A stretch of 13,305 bases of DNA from JAEHDI01 sp035455185 (GTDB lineage: Bacteria > Acidobacteriota > Terriglobia > Bryobacterales > Bryobacteraceae): NCBI GenBank assembly GCA_035455185.1, contig DATIFQ010000115.1:1-13305 (forward strand). Direction: 5' to 3'. Under the pieces are notes generated by a model. It did no database searches, was not told the DNA's origin, and was given only the letters and a program-made list of their open reading frames with translations. Both the position numbers and the translations under genes were made by a program. This document shows, piece by piece, positions 1 through 6,665 of the stretch (within the stretch, counting starts at the first letter, position 1; each line of letters begins with the position of its first letter).

Positions 1-1
1 G

Positions 2-1213
2 ACTCGTTCGGTCTCCGATTCCGAGCCTGTTTCCGCTTTTGTCTTCAAGACGGTAGCTGATCCCTTCGCCGGCCGGCTCACGTATTTCAAGGTGTGCTCT
101 GGCGTCCTGAAGAACGACGCGAACCTCACCAACGTTCGCACCGGTGGCGCCGAGCGCCTCGCTCATGTTGGCTGCCTTCTCGGCAAGAGCATCCAACCGG
201 TCACCGAACTGCGGGCCGGCGACATCGGAGCGGTCGCTAAGCTGAAGGAAACACTCACGGGCGACACTCTGGCCGACAAGGCCTCGCCGATCTCCTATCC
301 TAAGGTGAAGTTACCGGAGCCGTCGATCGCCTTCGCGGTTGAAGCCAAGACCCGCCAGGACGAGGACCGGATGGGTACCGCCATCCAGAAGATCCTCGAA
401 GAGGACCAGTCCCTTCGCTTCTACCGCGATCCGCAGACGAAGGAGTTTCTGCTTGGCGGCAGCGGGCAGCAACATGTCGAGGTTGTCGTCAGCCGCCTGA
501 AGAACCGTTACGGCGTTGACGTCACGCTCAAAGCGCCGAAGGTGCCGTACCGCGAAACCATTCGGGGGACGGCCGATGTCCAGGGGCGTCACAAGAAGCA
601 GACCGGGGGCCACGGGCAGTTCGGCGACTGCTGGATACGGATGGAGCCCTTGCCGCGCGGCGGCAACTTCGAGTTCGTCAGTGAGATATTTGGCGGCTCG
701 ATCCCCCGGCAATACATCCCGGCTGTCGAAAAAGGCATCGTGGAAGCGGCCGAAAAAGGGTACCTAGCTGGCTATCCGGTGGTCGACTTCCGTGTGGCGG
801 TCTACGACGGTTCGTATCATGATGTTGATTCGTCGGAACTTTCCTTCAAGCTTGCCGGCCGCAAGGCCTTTAAGGCGGCGATGGGGGTTGCCAAGCCCGC
901 CCTCCTCGAACCGATCATGAATGTGGAAATCCAGGCGCCGGTCGAGTTCGCAGGCGACCTGATGGGCGACTTGAACGGGCGTCGCGGCCGCATCTCCGGA
1001 ATGGAGACACGGGGGAATACGCAGATCATCCGGGCCCAGGTCCCTATGGCCGAGATGTTGAACTACCAGAACGACTTGATCTCCATGACGCAGGGTCGGG
1101 CTTCGTTCACCATGGAGTTCGATCATTACGATTTTGTGCCTCAGCAGCAGGCCGAGAAGATCATTGCCGCCGCCAAGGCGGCCAAAGAGGGCGTCGAAGA
1201 GGAAGAGGAGTAA
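2..1213 (+). CDS. fusA: Elongation factor G-like GTPase (EF-G2 type), C-terminal part; 5' end outside window
   Basis: EF-G moves tRNA and mRNA through the ribosome after peptide-bond formation, using GTP. Only the last 403 residues are present. The frame is open from base 2, so the GTG at 92 is internal. The sequence enters at the end of domain II (FVFKTVADPFAGRLTYFKV) and runs through domains III to V. Domain IV carries YRETI, HKKQTGGHGQFGD and GGSIPRQYIPAVEKG. Domain V carries LLEPIM, GDLNGRRGRISGME and TQGRASFTMEFDHYD. The TGGHGQFGDCW form and the PRGG insertion match the EF-G2/FusA2 paralogue better than canonical EF-G. That assignment is from memory of the family, because the GTPase domain is missing. 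It ends in an acidic tail (EGVEEEEE). The next gene has its own promoter 56 nt beyond the stop, so this is probably the last gene of its transcript. Confidence 0.93.
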   Translation, partial: TRSVSDSEPVSAFVFKTVADPFAGRLTYFKVCSGVLKNDANLTNVRTGGAERLAHVGCLLGKSIQPVTELRAGDIGAVAKLKETLTGDTLADKASPISYPKVKLPEPSIAFAVEAKTRQDEDRMGTAIQKILEEDQSLRFYRDPQTKEFLLGGSGQQHVEVVVSRLKNRYGVDVTLKAPKVPYRETIRGTADVQGRHKKQTGGHGQFGDCWIRMEPLPRGGNFEFVSEIFGGSIPRQYIPAVEKGIVEAAEKGYLAGYPVVDFRVAVYDGSYHDVDSSELSFKLAGRKAFKAAMGVAKPALLEPIMNVEIQAPVEFAGDLMGDLNGRRGRISGMETRGNTQIIRAQVPMAEMLNYQNDLISMTQGRASFTMEFDHYDFVPQQQAEKIIAAAKAAKEGVEEEEE

Positions 1214-1269
1214 GAGCCCCTCCCCGTCGTCCCGGTGGCGGCAATCCCGCGGCAGGACTGGGGTTGCCC

Positions 1270-1297
1270 TTGACCGCCGTCCGTCGGGTGTTATACT
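1270..1297 (+). promoter_or_regulatory. Sigma-70-type promoter for the lytic transglycosylase gene
   Basis: TTGACC (1270-1275) and TATACT (1292-1297) are separated by 16 bp, with five of six matches to consensus in each box. A start near 1304 would give a leader of about 52 nt before the ATG at 1356. CCAGGA at 1344-1349 serves as ribosome-binding site 6 nt from the ATG. The spacer between the upstream stop and this promoter holds an imperfect GC-rich hairpin (1229-1258) without a T-tract, which I do not call a terminator. Confidence 0.7.
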
Positions 1298-1355
1298 GTC
1301 AGAGCGTTGTAATCGAATGTAGAGTCCAGACTCCAGAAATACGCCAGGACTGCGG

Positions 1356-3047
1356 ATGACAGATTTACGTCCTTATCCATACGTCTTCTTCTCTTTGCTG
1401 ATTCTGGCGGTGCTCGCGCCAAGTACCGGTTGCGCTCCGGGAAGGCCCCAGCCGTTTCAGGCTTCCCTGCTGCCGCCAAGACCCGCACCGCCTATCCTAG
1501 CCGACATCCCCATCGAACCCCCGACGGTAACCCCCAGCCTGTATCTGAACGAACTGCCGGCCTTCTTGAGCGAACCGCGGGAACCGGAATTGTCGTCCAC
1601 ATCGGTGGACGCGATACTGGGCCGTTCCTTGGCGCGCTATGAGGCGGGCAAGGAACACTATGAGGCCGGTGAGTTTGCGGCGGCCAGGGAGGATTTTGAC
1701 CTCGCGGTCGAGGCGCTGCTGTCAGCGCCCAATAACCTGAAGGACCATCAGCGGATCGAGCGAAAACTCGAGGAGATCGTTGAGGCGATCTATCGCTACG
1801 ATGTGGCCGGGCTGGGCGCCGGCGAACTGGCGGCGGAACCGGCGTTTGACAAGTCGCCGCTGGAGGAGATCCCTGACGCGACGTTCCCCATTGATCCGCG
1901 TCTGGCGAACCAAGTCACGGAAGAACTGCTGGTTACGATCTCGCAACTCCCTCTGGATGTGAATGAAGAAGTGCTGCGGTACGTTAAGTACTTCTCGTCC
2001 GAGCGTGGGCGCCGGATCATCGCGAACGGGTTGCGGCGGGCGGGCCGCTATCGCTCCCTGATCCAGAGGATTCTCGACGAAGAGGGCGTCCCACAGGAGC
2101 TGATTCACCTGGCACAGGCCGAGTCGGGGTTCATGCCGCGCGCCGTTTCCAGGAAGAAGGCGACCGGCATGTGGCAGTTCATGCAGTTCCGAGGGCGCGA
2201 GTACGGCCTCGTGCAGACGCGCAGCAGCGATGACCGGCTGGATCCGGAAAAGGCGACCCGTGCGGCCGCCCGGCACCTGCGCGACCTCTACCAGAAATTC
2301 GGCGACTGGTACCTGGCGATGGCCGCATACAACTGCGGCCCGGGCGTCATCGAACGGGCGGTCCAGCGCACGGGTTATGCCGACTACTGGGAACTCAAAC
2401 GGCGAAACGTACTGCCGAAGGAGACAGCTAACTACATTCCGATCATCATCTCGATGATCATCGTGTCCAAGAATCCCGCCGACTACGGACTGGACGCCGT
2501 GACGCCGGATCCGGCTCTCGAGTACTCGACTTTGGAGTTGGATGCACCGACCCACCTGGCGCTGGTCGCGGACGTCCTCGAGTGCCCGGTCAGCGAGTTG
2601 CTGGACTTGAATCCCGCACTCCTCCGGAACGTCGCGCCGGAAGGCTACACATTGCGCGTACCGAAAGGGAAGGCTGGGGCAGTCGTCTCGGCTCTTGAGA
2701 TGGTGCCGCTCGAGCAGCGGGCTGCATGGCGGCTTCACCGGGTGGAGCCCGGTGAAACCCTCGCCACAATCGCCAAGCGGTACCGGGCCACCGCCAAGGG
2801 CATCACAGACGTGAACCGGCTCGACGGCGGCGCCCCCGAGGAAGGCAACCTGCTCCTGATCCCCGCCGCCAAGCAGGCGTCCAAGGCGCTGGCGAAGCCA
2901 CGCGTACGCGCCGCGTCCGCCAAACGGCGTGCCACGACGCGAAAGGCTTCCGTTCGGAGCGGATCTCGGTCATCATCCTCGGGCAAACGATCTGCGACGA
3001 TCGCATCGAAGGGGTCCGGAACGAAGCGGGCCACCCTCAATCGCTGA
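1356..3047 (+). CDS. MltD-like membrane-bound lytic murein transglycosylase lipoprotein with LysM
   Basis: Cleaves the MurNAc-GlcNAc bond of peptidoglycan to give 1,6-anhydro ends. It should act in the periplasm, anchored by lipid. Of the 563 residues, 1-25 form a signal peptide with a lipobox-like STGC and Cys26 as lipid site. A Pro-rich linker follows, then a helical region with a TPR-like YEAGEFAAAREDF stretch (about 85-150). The SLT domain (about 235-375) holds catalytic Glu256 in AQAESGF, then GMWQFM, the AYNCGPG motif (about 325-331) and LPKETANYIP. A degenerate LysM-like segment lies near 395-437 and a clear LysM near 460-503 (HRVEPGETLATIAKRY). The last 60 residues are a Lys/Arg/Ala/Ser-rich tail not typical of MltD. 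The start is set by an SD and a promoter. A terminator is not obvious. High confidence for the family; the exact paralogue is less sure, so no symbol is given. Confidence 0.92.
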   Translation: MTDLRPYPYVFFSLLILAVLAPSTGCAPGRPQPFQASLLPPRPAPPILADIPIEPPTVTPSLYLNELPAFLSEPREPELSSTSVDAILGRSLARYEAGKEHYEAGEFAAAREDFDLAVEALLSAPNNLKDHQRIERKLEEIVEAIYRYDVAGLGAGELAAEPAFDKSPLEEIPDATFPIDPRLANQVTEELLVTISQLPLDVNEEVLRYVKYFSSERGRRIIANGLRRAGRYRSLIQRILDEEGVPQELIHLAQAESGFMPRAVSRKKATGMWQFMQFRGREYGLVQTRSSDDRLDPEKATRAAARHLRDLYQKFGDWYLAMAAYNCGPGVIERAVQRTGYADYWELKRRNVLPKETANYIPIIISMIIVSKNPADYGLDAVTPDPALEYSTLELDAPTHLALVADVLECPVSELLDLNPALLRNVAPEGYTLRVPKGKAGAVVSALEMVPLEQRAAWRLHRVEPGETLATIAKRYRATAKGITDVNRLDGGAPEEGNLLLIPAAKQASKALAKPRVRAASAKRRATTRKASVRSGSRSSSSGKRSATIASKGSGTKRATLNR

Positions 3048-3089
3048 TCGGCGCAGGGCTGTGATAACACCGGCTTCGTGCTTTTCCCC

Positions 3090-3117
3090 TTGCCTTGATC
3101 GGAAAACGAGGTATTCT
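3090..3117 (+). promoter_or_regulatory. Sigma-70-type promoter for the H1-like gene
   Basis: TTGCCT (3090-3095) and TATTCT (3112-3117) are 16 bp apart, the same spacing as the promoter at 1270. The predicted start near 3124 lies only about 5 nt before the ATG at 3129 but leaves a normal leader, with AGGAGG at 3139-3144, for the ATG at 3153. This is the main reason for choosing the later start. Confidence 0.55.
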
Positions 3118-3152
3118 ATCTGTGAACCATGCCCAAACAGGAGGCACTGAGA

Positions 3153-3761
3153 ATGGTTGACGATGGCAGATTCGCGCTCAACGGCGAAGATGACGAGTTC
3201 ACGTTCGACGAGGAGCATATCGAAATGGAGTCTGAGATTCTGTCGTATGGACCGGACGACGAGGACGAGGAGACGGAACTCGGTATAGAGGCCGAAGTGC
3301 AGCCGGAACCGGCCCCGAAGCCCCCTGCACCACCCGTGGCACCGGTGCCGGTAGCAGTGGTTGAGCCGCCAGCGGCTCCGGTGCCCACGAAGAAGCCGGT
3401 GAGCAAGGCGGCAAAGAAGGCCGCAGCTCCCAAAAGGGTGGCGGTGAAGGCGCCGGCCAAGAAGGCCGCAAAGAAGGCCGCTCCCAAGAAGGCGGCGGTG
3501 AAGGCGCCGGCCAAGAAGGCCGCAAAGAAGGCCGCTCCCAAAAAGGCGGCGGTGAAGGCTGCTCCGAAGAAGGCAGGGAAGAAAGTGGCATCCAAGAAAG
3601 CGATGCCCAAGAAAGTGGCCAAGAAGGCCGCCCCAGCCATGACCGCACGAAAAGCGGCCGTAAAGGCGGCCCCGAGGAAAGCGGCGAAGAAAGTAGCGTC
3701 CAAAAAGGTCGCCAAGAAAGCTCTTAGGAAGCCCGCGAAGAAGGCGGCGAAGAAGAAGTAA
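3153..3761 (+). CDS. Histone H1-like Lys/Ala-rich protein with acidic N-terminus
   Basis: Probable nucleic-acid-binding, nucleoid-associated protein resembling bacterial H1 homologues such as Chlamydia Hc1/Hc2 and Bordetella BpH1; function is inferred from composition only. In the 202-residue product, about 1-42 are strongly acidic (Asp/Glu), about 43-71 are Pro/Ala/Val-rich, and about 72-202 are repeats of AKKAAKK, APKKA and VKAP type with almost no other residues. The ATG at 3153 is preferred over the in-frame ATG at 3129: AGGAGG sits 8 nt upstream of 3153, while 3129 has no SD and lies next to the predicted transcript start. The acidic head could be a self-masking or partner-binding segment. 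No signal peptide or membrane segment is seen. The exact number of repeats could differ between strains. Confidence 0.8.
   Translation: MVDDGRFALNGEDDEFTFDEEHIEMESEILSYGPDDEDEETELGIEAEVQPEPAPKPPAPPVAPVPVAVVEPPAAPVPTKKPVSKAAKKAAAPKRVAVKAPAKKAAKKAAPKKAAVKAPAKKAAKKAAPKKAAVKAAPKKAGKKVASKKAMPKKVAKKAAPAMTARKAAVKAAPRKAAKKVASKKVAKKALRKPAKKAAKKK
3441..3548 (+). repeat. Tandem 54-bp in-frame duplication inside the H1-like gene
   Basis: Copy 1 (3441-3494) and copy 2 (3495-3548) differ at one base (an AAG/AAA synonymous Lys codon near the end). A third copy starts at 3549 but diverges after about 11 bases. Each unit encodes 18 residues of the VKAPAKKAAKKAAPKKA type. The near-identity including third codon positions points to recent duplication by slippage or unequal exchange. 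Confidence 0.9.
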
Positions 3762-3816
3762 GGCACTGCCCCACTTTTACTCCACTTGGGACACCACGGA
3801 TGGGCCGTCAGCCGGG

Positions 3817-3822
3817 TAGACT
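3817..3822 (+). promoter_or_regulatory. Possible -10 box (TAGACT) for a leaderless transcript of the HipA-like gene
   Basis: TAGACT ends 9 nt before the ATG at 3832. No Shine-Dalgarno is visible between 3800 and 3831, and no good -35 is found at 16-18 bp. The layout resembles TANNNT-driven leaderless genes known from other bacteria. Weak alone; supported by the same spacing at the next gene. Confidence 0.35.
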
Positions 3823-3831
3823 GGCATAGCG

Positions 3832-4668
3832 ATGCCGTTGAATGCCCGGCGGCACATCCGGAAAATGCGCGGCGGAGCGCAGTCGCACTTGATCGAGGCC
3901 GACGACGGAAACTACTACGTCGTCAAGTTTCTTAATAACCCACAGCATCGGCGCATCCTAGTCAATGAACTGATCGCCGGTGTCTTCGCTCAATATCTTC
4001 AGATCGCCACCCCGGAGACGGCGATCATCTCCGTAAGCCCTGGATTCGTTGCAGAGAACCCGGAAGTATCGATTCAACTCGGCTCGCGGAGTATCCCGGT
4101 GAGTCCAGGATGGCACTTCGGGTCGCGGTTTCCGGGTGACCCGGCGCGGGTAGCCGTGTATGACTACCTTCCCGACGCGCTGCTGCGGCAGGTCGCCAAT
4201 GCGGACCACTTCCTCGCCGTACTGGTCCTGGACAAGTGGCTTTCAAACGCCGATGGCCGCCAGTCGGTCTACTTTCGGGCGCGGATTCAGGACTGGGATC
4301 CGCGGGCGGCGGTGCACCCCCGGCAACTCGGTTTTGTCGCTTGCATGATCGACCAGGGCTTTGTATTCAACGGGCCGAACTGGGAGTTCGTCGATGCACC
4401 GCTGCTGGGGCTTGCGCCGAGACTTGCTGTGTATGAGCGGGTCTGCTCCCTGGAGAGCTTTCAGCCCTGGCTCGACCAGGTGGTCGGCTTTCCGGAGCAC
4501 GTCGTCGACAAGGCGCTGAGTCAGGTCCCGGCCCAGTGGTTTGACGGGGATGAAGAGGCCCTGGAAAGGTTGCTCGAGCAGTTGATGAGGCGTCGAGCGC
4601 GCGTGCCCGACTTGCTTCTGGACTGCCGGCGGGCGAGAATCGACCTATTCCCGAACTGGAACGGCTGA
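3832..4668 (+). CDS. HipA-like kinase-fold protein (HipA_2-type, orphan)
   Basis: 278 residues with the layout of the small HipA-like kinase family: an N-terminal lobe with YYVVKF (Lys32, likely ATP-binding lysine) and NELIAG (Glu46), then DKWLSNADGRQSVYF (Asp134, Asn139 and Asp141, the catalytic-loop-like segment), then ACMIDQGFVFNG (Asp174, equivalent to the metal-binding DxG/DFG-like aspartate). Classical HipA is about 440 residues and phosphorylates glutamyl-tRNA synthetase to cause growth arrest, with HipB as antitoxin. Here the protein is shorter and no HipB-like helix-turn-helix gene lies nearby, so a toxin role should not be assumed. The substrate is unknown. No signal peptide is seen. 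It lies 70 bp after the H1-like gene and 56 bp before the aminotransferase, each gap holding a -10-like box. Confidence 0.75.
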   Translation: MPLNARRHIRKMRGGAQSHLIEADDGNYYVVKFLNNPQHRRILVNELIAGVFAQYLQIATPETAIISVSPGFVAENPEVSIQLGSRSIPVSPGWHFGSRFPGDPARVAVYDYLPDALLRQVANADHFLAVLVLDKWLSNADGRQSVYFRARIQDWDPRAAVHPRQLGFVACMIDQGFVFNGPNWEFVDAPLLGLAPRLAVYERVCSLESFQPWLDQVVGFPEHVVDKALSQVPAQWFDGDEEALERLLEQLMRRRARVPDLLLDCRRARIDLFPNWNG

Positions 4669-4709
4669 CGCATTCGACAGGTCCGGTCGCGGCAGTCGAA
4701 AAATCCTAA

Positions 4710-4715
4710 TAGAAT
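4710..4715 (+). promoter_or_regulatory. Possible -10 box (TAGAAT) for a leaderless transcript of the aminotransferase gene
   Basis: TAGAAT ends exactly 9 nt before the ATG at 4725. No purine-rich Shine-Dalgarno lies between them and there is no convincing -35. Same geometry as at 3817-3832. Confidence 0.4.
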
Positions 4716-4724
4716 AGTGACTTC

Positions 4725-5597
4725 ATGCATCGATTTCTCCTTCACAACGACCAGATCCTCGACGCATCGAGCAAAGTGCTTTCGCCCGGCCAGGTTGGCC
4801 TGCTTTCGGGTTGGGGAGTGTTCTCGACAATCAAGGTCGTCAGCGGCGTCTTGTTTGCCTGGGAGCGCCACTGGGCGCGAATGAAGCGGGATTCGGCGCG
4901 GATGCACATCCCGTTTCCCGGCGATCCGGATACTGTGCTGGCGAGCCTCGAGAGACTCATCGAGGCAAACGGCGTTCGGGATGCGACAATGCGGGTCGCA
5001 GTATTACGGAACCGCGGCGGCATGTGGGAAGGACCGGGAATCACTCGCGACTACGACCTTATTGCGTTCACCGCGGACCTCAAGGGTTGGGGTGAAGGAG
5101 TCAACCTGGCTGTCATGCCGCAAGCGCGGCACTCCGCGTGTCCGTTCGCGGGCGCGAAGATCTTATCCTGGGCGATGAACCTGGCATGGCTCGATGAAGC
5201 TCAGGCCCGGGGCTTTGATGAGGTCATCCTGCTGAACGAGCACGGGGAGATCAGCGAGTGCACGTCCGCCAACATCTTCATCGCCGAGGGAAACCGAGTG
5301 TGGACTCCGCCGCTCAGCTCCGGTTGCCTTCCAGGCGTCACCCGTGAGCTTCTCCTGTCGGAGATTCACGCGCCGGACATCGTGGTAGGGGAGCGCACAT
5401 TCAAGCCCTCCGACCTGGAGAAGGCCGACGAGGTAATGATTACGTCGACCACTCGAGATTTGCTGCCCGTAATCTCGGTCGAGGGACTTCAGATCCGGCG
5501 CAATGACAGGGTCCGGCTGAAGCTTCAAACGGCTTTCAGCGCCTTTATTGAAGGCTACGTCGCCGTCCGCACGCAGGCAGTTCCACCAAGGAGTTGA
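4725..5597 (+). CDS. Class IV PLP-dependent aminotransferase (branched-chain aminotransferase / aminodeoxychorismate lyase family)
   Basis: Fold-type IV PLP enzyme, cytoplasmic, 290 residues, the usual length for this family. Visible motifs: an N-terminal SGWGVFSTIKV segment with WERHWARM, catalytic Lys145 in FAGAKILSWAMN (Schiff base with PLP), and the PLP-binding signature LLNEHGEISECTSANIF with Glu178, followed by TPPLSSGCLPGVTRELLL. The family includes IlvE, PabC and D-amino-acid transaminase. I cannot choose among them: no pab or ilv neighbour is present, and the Lys context (KILSW) is not diagnostic to me. The start at 4725 gives a normal family N-terminus. No SD is seen; see the -10 box at 4710. 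Confidence 0.85.
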   Translation: MHRFLLHNDQILDASSKVLSPGQVGLLSGWGVFSTIKVVSGVLFAWERHWARMKRDSARMHIPFPGDPDTVLASLERLIEANGVRDATMRVAVLRNRGGMWEGPGITRDYDLIAFTADLKGWGEGVNLAVMPQARHSACPFAGAKILSWAMNLAWLDEAQARGFDEVILLNEHGEISECTSANIFIAEGNRVWTPPLSSGCLPGVTRELLLSEIHAPDIVVGERTFKPSDLEKADEVMITSTTRDLLPVISVEGLQIRRNDRVRLKLQTAFSAFIEGYVAVRTQAVPPRS

Positions 5598-5637
5598 CCG
5601 CGGCCCGCCCTCGGCCTGCCGGGATTCTGAGCGAGCG

Positions 5638-6072
5638 ATGGATATTCGATGTCCGCAGTGTGGAAGCCGTGACCTCCGTTGTTCTCATCTGCGTACCCCC
5701 GGGGAGCGGATCGCAAGCTTGATGGGCGCGCGCCCAGTCCGTTGCCGCGAGTGCCGTGCGCGTTTCTCTTGGCGCCTTTGGAAGTTCTCGGATCTCCGCT
5801 ATGCGCGCTGCCCGAAGTGCCTGCGGATGGACTTGGGGATCTGGTCTGAGGGCCACTATCGATTGCCAACCTTCCGGAGTATCCTTCTGCAGCTCGGGGC
5901 GAATCCATACCGCTGCGAATACTGCCGCTACAACTTCGTGAGTTTCCGGCGGCGTAAGGAGCGCTTCAGTTTCCATAGATGGAAAGAGAAGAGGGAGGTG
6001 CAAGTCAAGAGTGCCGCCAGCCGAAGACGGGAAGGGGAGGACGCTCAAGAAACAGAAAGTGGTTCCAAGTGA
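5638..6072 (+). CDS. Small protein with two zinc ribbons (internal duplication)
   Basis: 144 residues with eight cysteines in four CxxC pairs. Ribbon 1 has CPQC at 5-8 and CREC at 36-39; ribbon 2 has CPKC at 58-61 and CEYC at 93-96. The segments before the second pair of each ribbon match (LMGARPVRCRECRARF and LQLGANPYRCEYCRYNF), which indicates an internal duplication. The rest is Arg-rich, with a charged Lys/Arg/Glu tail (about 105-144). Zinc binding and nucleic-acid or protein binding are inferred. No specific function is recognised. An in-frame start at 5548 would overlap the aminotransferase by 50 bp and add residues with no ribbon character, so 5638 is preferred. No strong SD is seen; GATTCT ends 9 nt upstream. 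The stop codon lies in the loop of the hairpin at 6055-6081, and the gene converges on the minus-strand RNA candidate. Confidence 0.75.
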   Translation: MDIRCPQCGSRDLRCSHLRTPGERIASLMGARPVRCRECRARFSWRLWKFSDLRYARCPKCLRMDLGIWSEGHYRLPTFRSILLQLGANPYRCEYCRYNFVSFRRRKERFSFHRWKEKREVQVKSAASRRREGEDAQETESGSK

Positions 6073-6659
6073 CCCACTTTCCAGCTTGCTCTCCAACCGG
6101 CATGCCCGGCCCGAGCGTAGCACACAGTCAAACCGAACGCTTTCTCCGTTGCTCCACGTGACCGGTTTTGGCCGACCACGCTTCGATGCTCCGAAGAGCG
6201 CCTGCAAGTCTGACTGCTAGAAGCCGACGTCTGAGAACGGCCTTTCACTCGCCCACAGCGATTGCTCGTTTTACGGAGCCGCCACGGCAGGGTCGTCGAT
6301 CCCGACCTATTCTTTCAACGTCCCACCGGACCGTTGATGAACCCGTTCGGCCTTTGGACTCCCTTACCCGCCACCGATTGCCGCCGGTCACGGTGAAGAT
6401 CACTGCCCTCGGCCCGTTGTCCACCTCGGATCCAGCTGTCCCGACCTCTCCTCGCGCTTCCACTCCCCTTTCGGGTTTTCAGGCCCGTTCGGATCGCAGT
6501 GCTCGGCGCGATTCCTGATCAGGAAACTTACCCCTCCGGACTGCCCGATTGCCCTTCGCTCCCCTCCGGCGTTGTTTCTTAGTCAATCCCGCCGAAGGCT
6601 CACCGTTCCAGGCTCGCTACAACCCGTGAGGCCCGCTGTTCCGTGAACCTCTTGGAACC
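6046..6659 (-). ncRNA. Candidate large structured non-coding RNA (about 610 nt)
   Basis: No protein-like frame is seen on either strand, but the minus strand has the parts of an RNA gene. A promoter (6694-6666) predicts a start near 6659. The first bases form a 10-bp arm (6660-6651) that can pair with 6069-6060 near the 3' end. Internal hairpins include a 9-bp stem with one G-U pair (6598-6590 with 6571-6563), CCC-GAAA-GGG (6475-6466), GCTC-TTCG-GAGC (6199-6188), a 9-bp stem with one bulged G (6337-6315), GGTCG/CGACC just after it, and the 14-bp palindrome TTCCTGATCAGGAA (6525-6512). GAAA and UUCG tetraloops appear only in the minus-strand reading. A terminator-like hairpin with a T-rich tail closes it. 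It does not show RNase P, tmRNA, group I or group II domain V signatures I would recognise. HEARO/IscB-type RNA or another large bacterial RNA remains possible. Confidence 0.5.
6055..6081 (-). terminator. Hairpin at the convergent 3' ends; terminator-like on the minus strand
   Basis: GAAAGTGG (6081-6074 on the minus strand) pairs with CCACTTTC (6062-6055), a perfect 8-bp stem with an 11-nt loop. It is followed on the minus strand by TGTTTCTTG (6054-6046). The stem has moderate GC and the T-tract is interrupted, so it is not ideal. On the + strand it overlaps the zinc-ribbon stop codon and has no T-tract. Confidence 0.5.
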
Positions 6660-6660
6660 A
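6060..6660. repeat. 10-bp inverted repeat bracketing the non-coding region
   Basis: TGGTTCCAAG at 6060-6069 is exactly inverted as CTTGGAACCA at 6651-6660. Bases on either side do not pair. In the predicted minus-strand RNA these arms are the very 5' end and the 3' end, so they could form a closing helix. The 3' arm is also part of the terminator-like hairpin, so the two structures exclude each other. Alternatively they could be ends of a small mobile element, but no target duplication or transposase is visible. Confidence 0.6.
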
Positions 6661-6665
6661 TCCCC

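Noticed and set aside
1722..2738. 338-codon open frame on the - strand
   Set aside because: Antisense to the transglycosylase gene; no recognisable protein motifs.
3116..3766. Hydrophobic Phe/Ala-rich frame on the - strand that looks like a membrane protein
   Set aside because: It is the mirror of the Lys/Ala repeats (AAG/GCC read backwards), an artefact of the H1-like gene.
5548..6072. Longer start for the zinc-ribbon gene
   Set aside because: Overlaps the aminotransferase by 50 bp and adds 30 residues with no ribbon character. The ATG at 5638 fits the first CxxC directly.
6168..6518. 116-codon frame on the + strand (and a 72-codon frame on the - strand at 6245-6463) in the non-coding region
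   Set aside because: Arg/Pro/Ser/Thr-rich, no SD, no motifs. The minus-strand RNA signals explain the region better.
6046..6660. Group II intron, group I intron, retron, RNase P RNA or tmRNA
   Set aside because: No domain V-like sequence, no paired GACTA/TAGTC group I core, no reverse transcriptase, no GAGGAAAGTCC of RNase P and no tmRNA tag or tRNA-like ends were found by eye.
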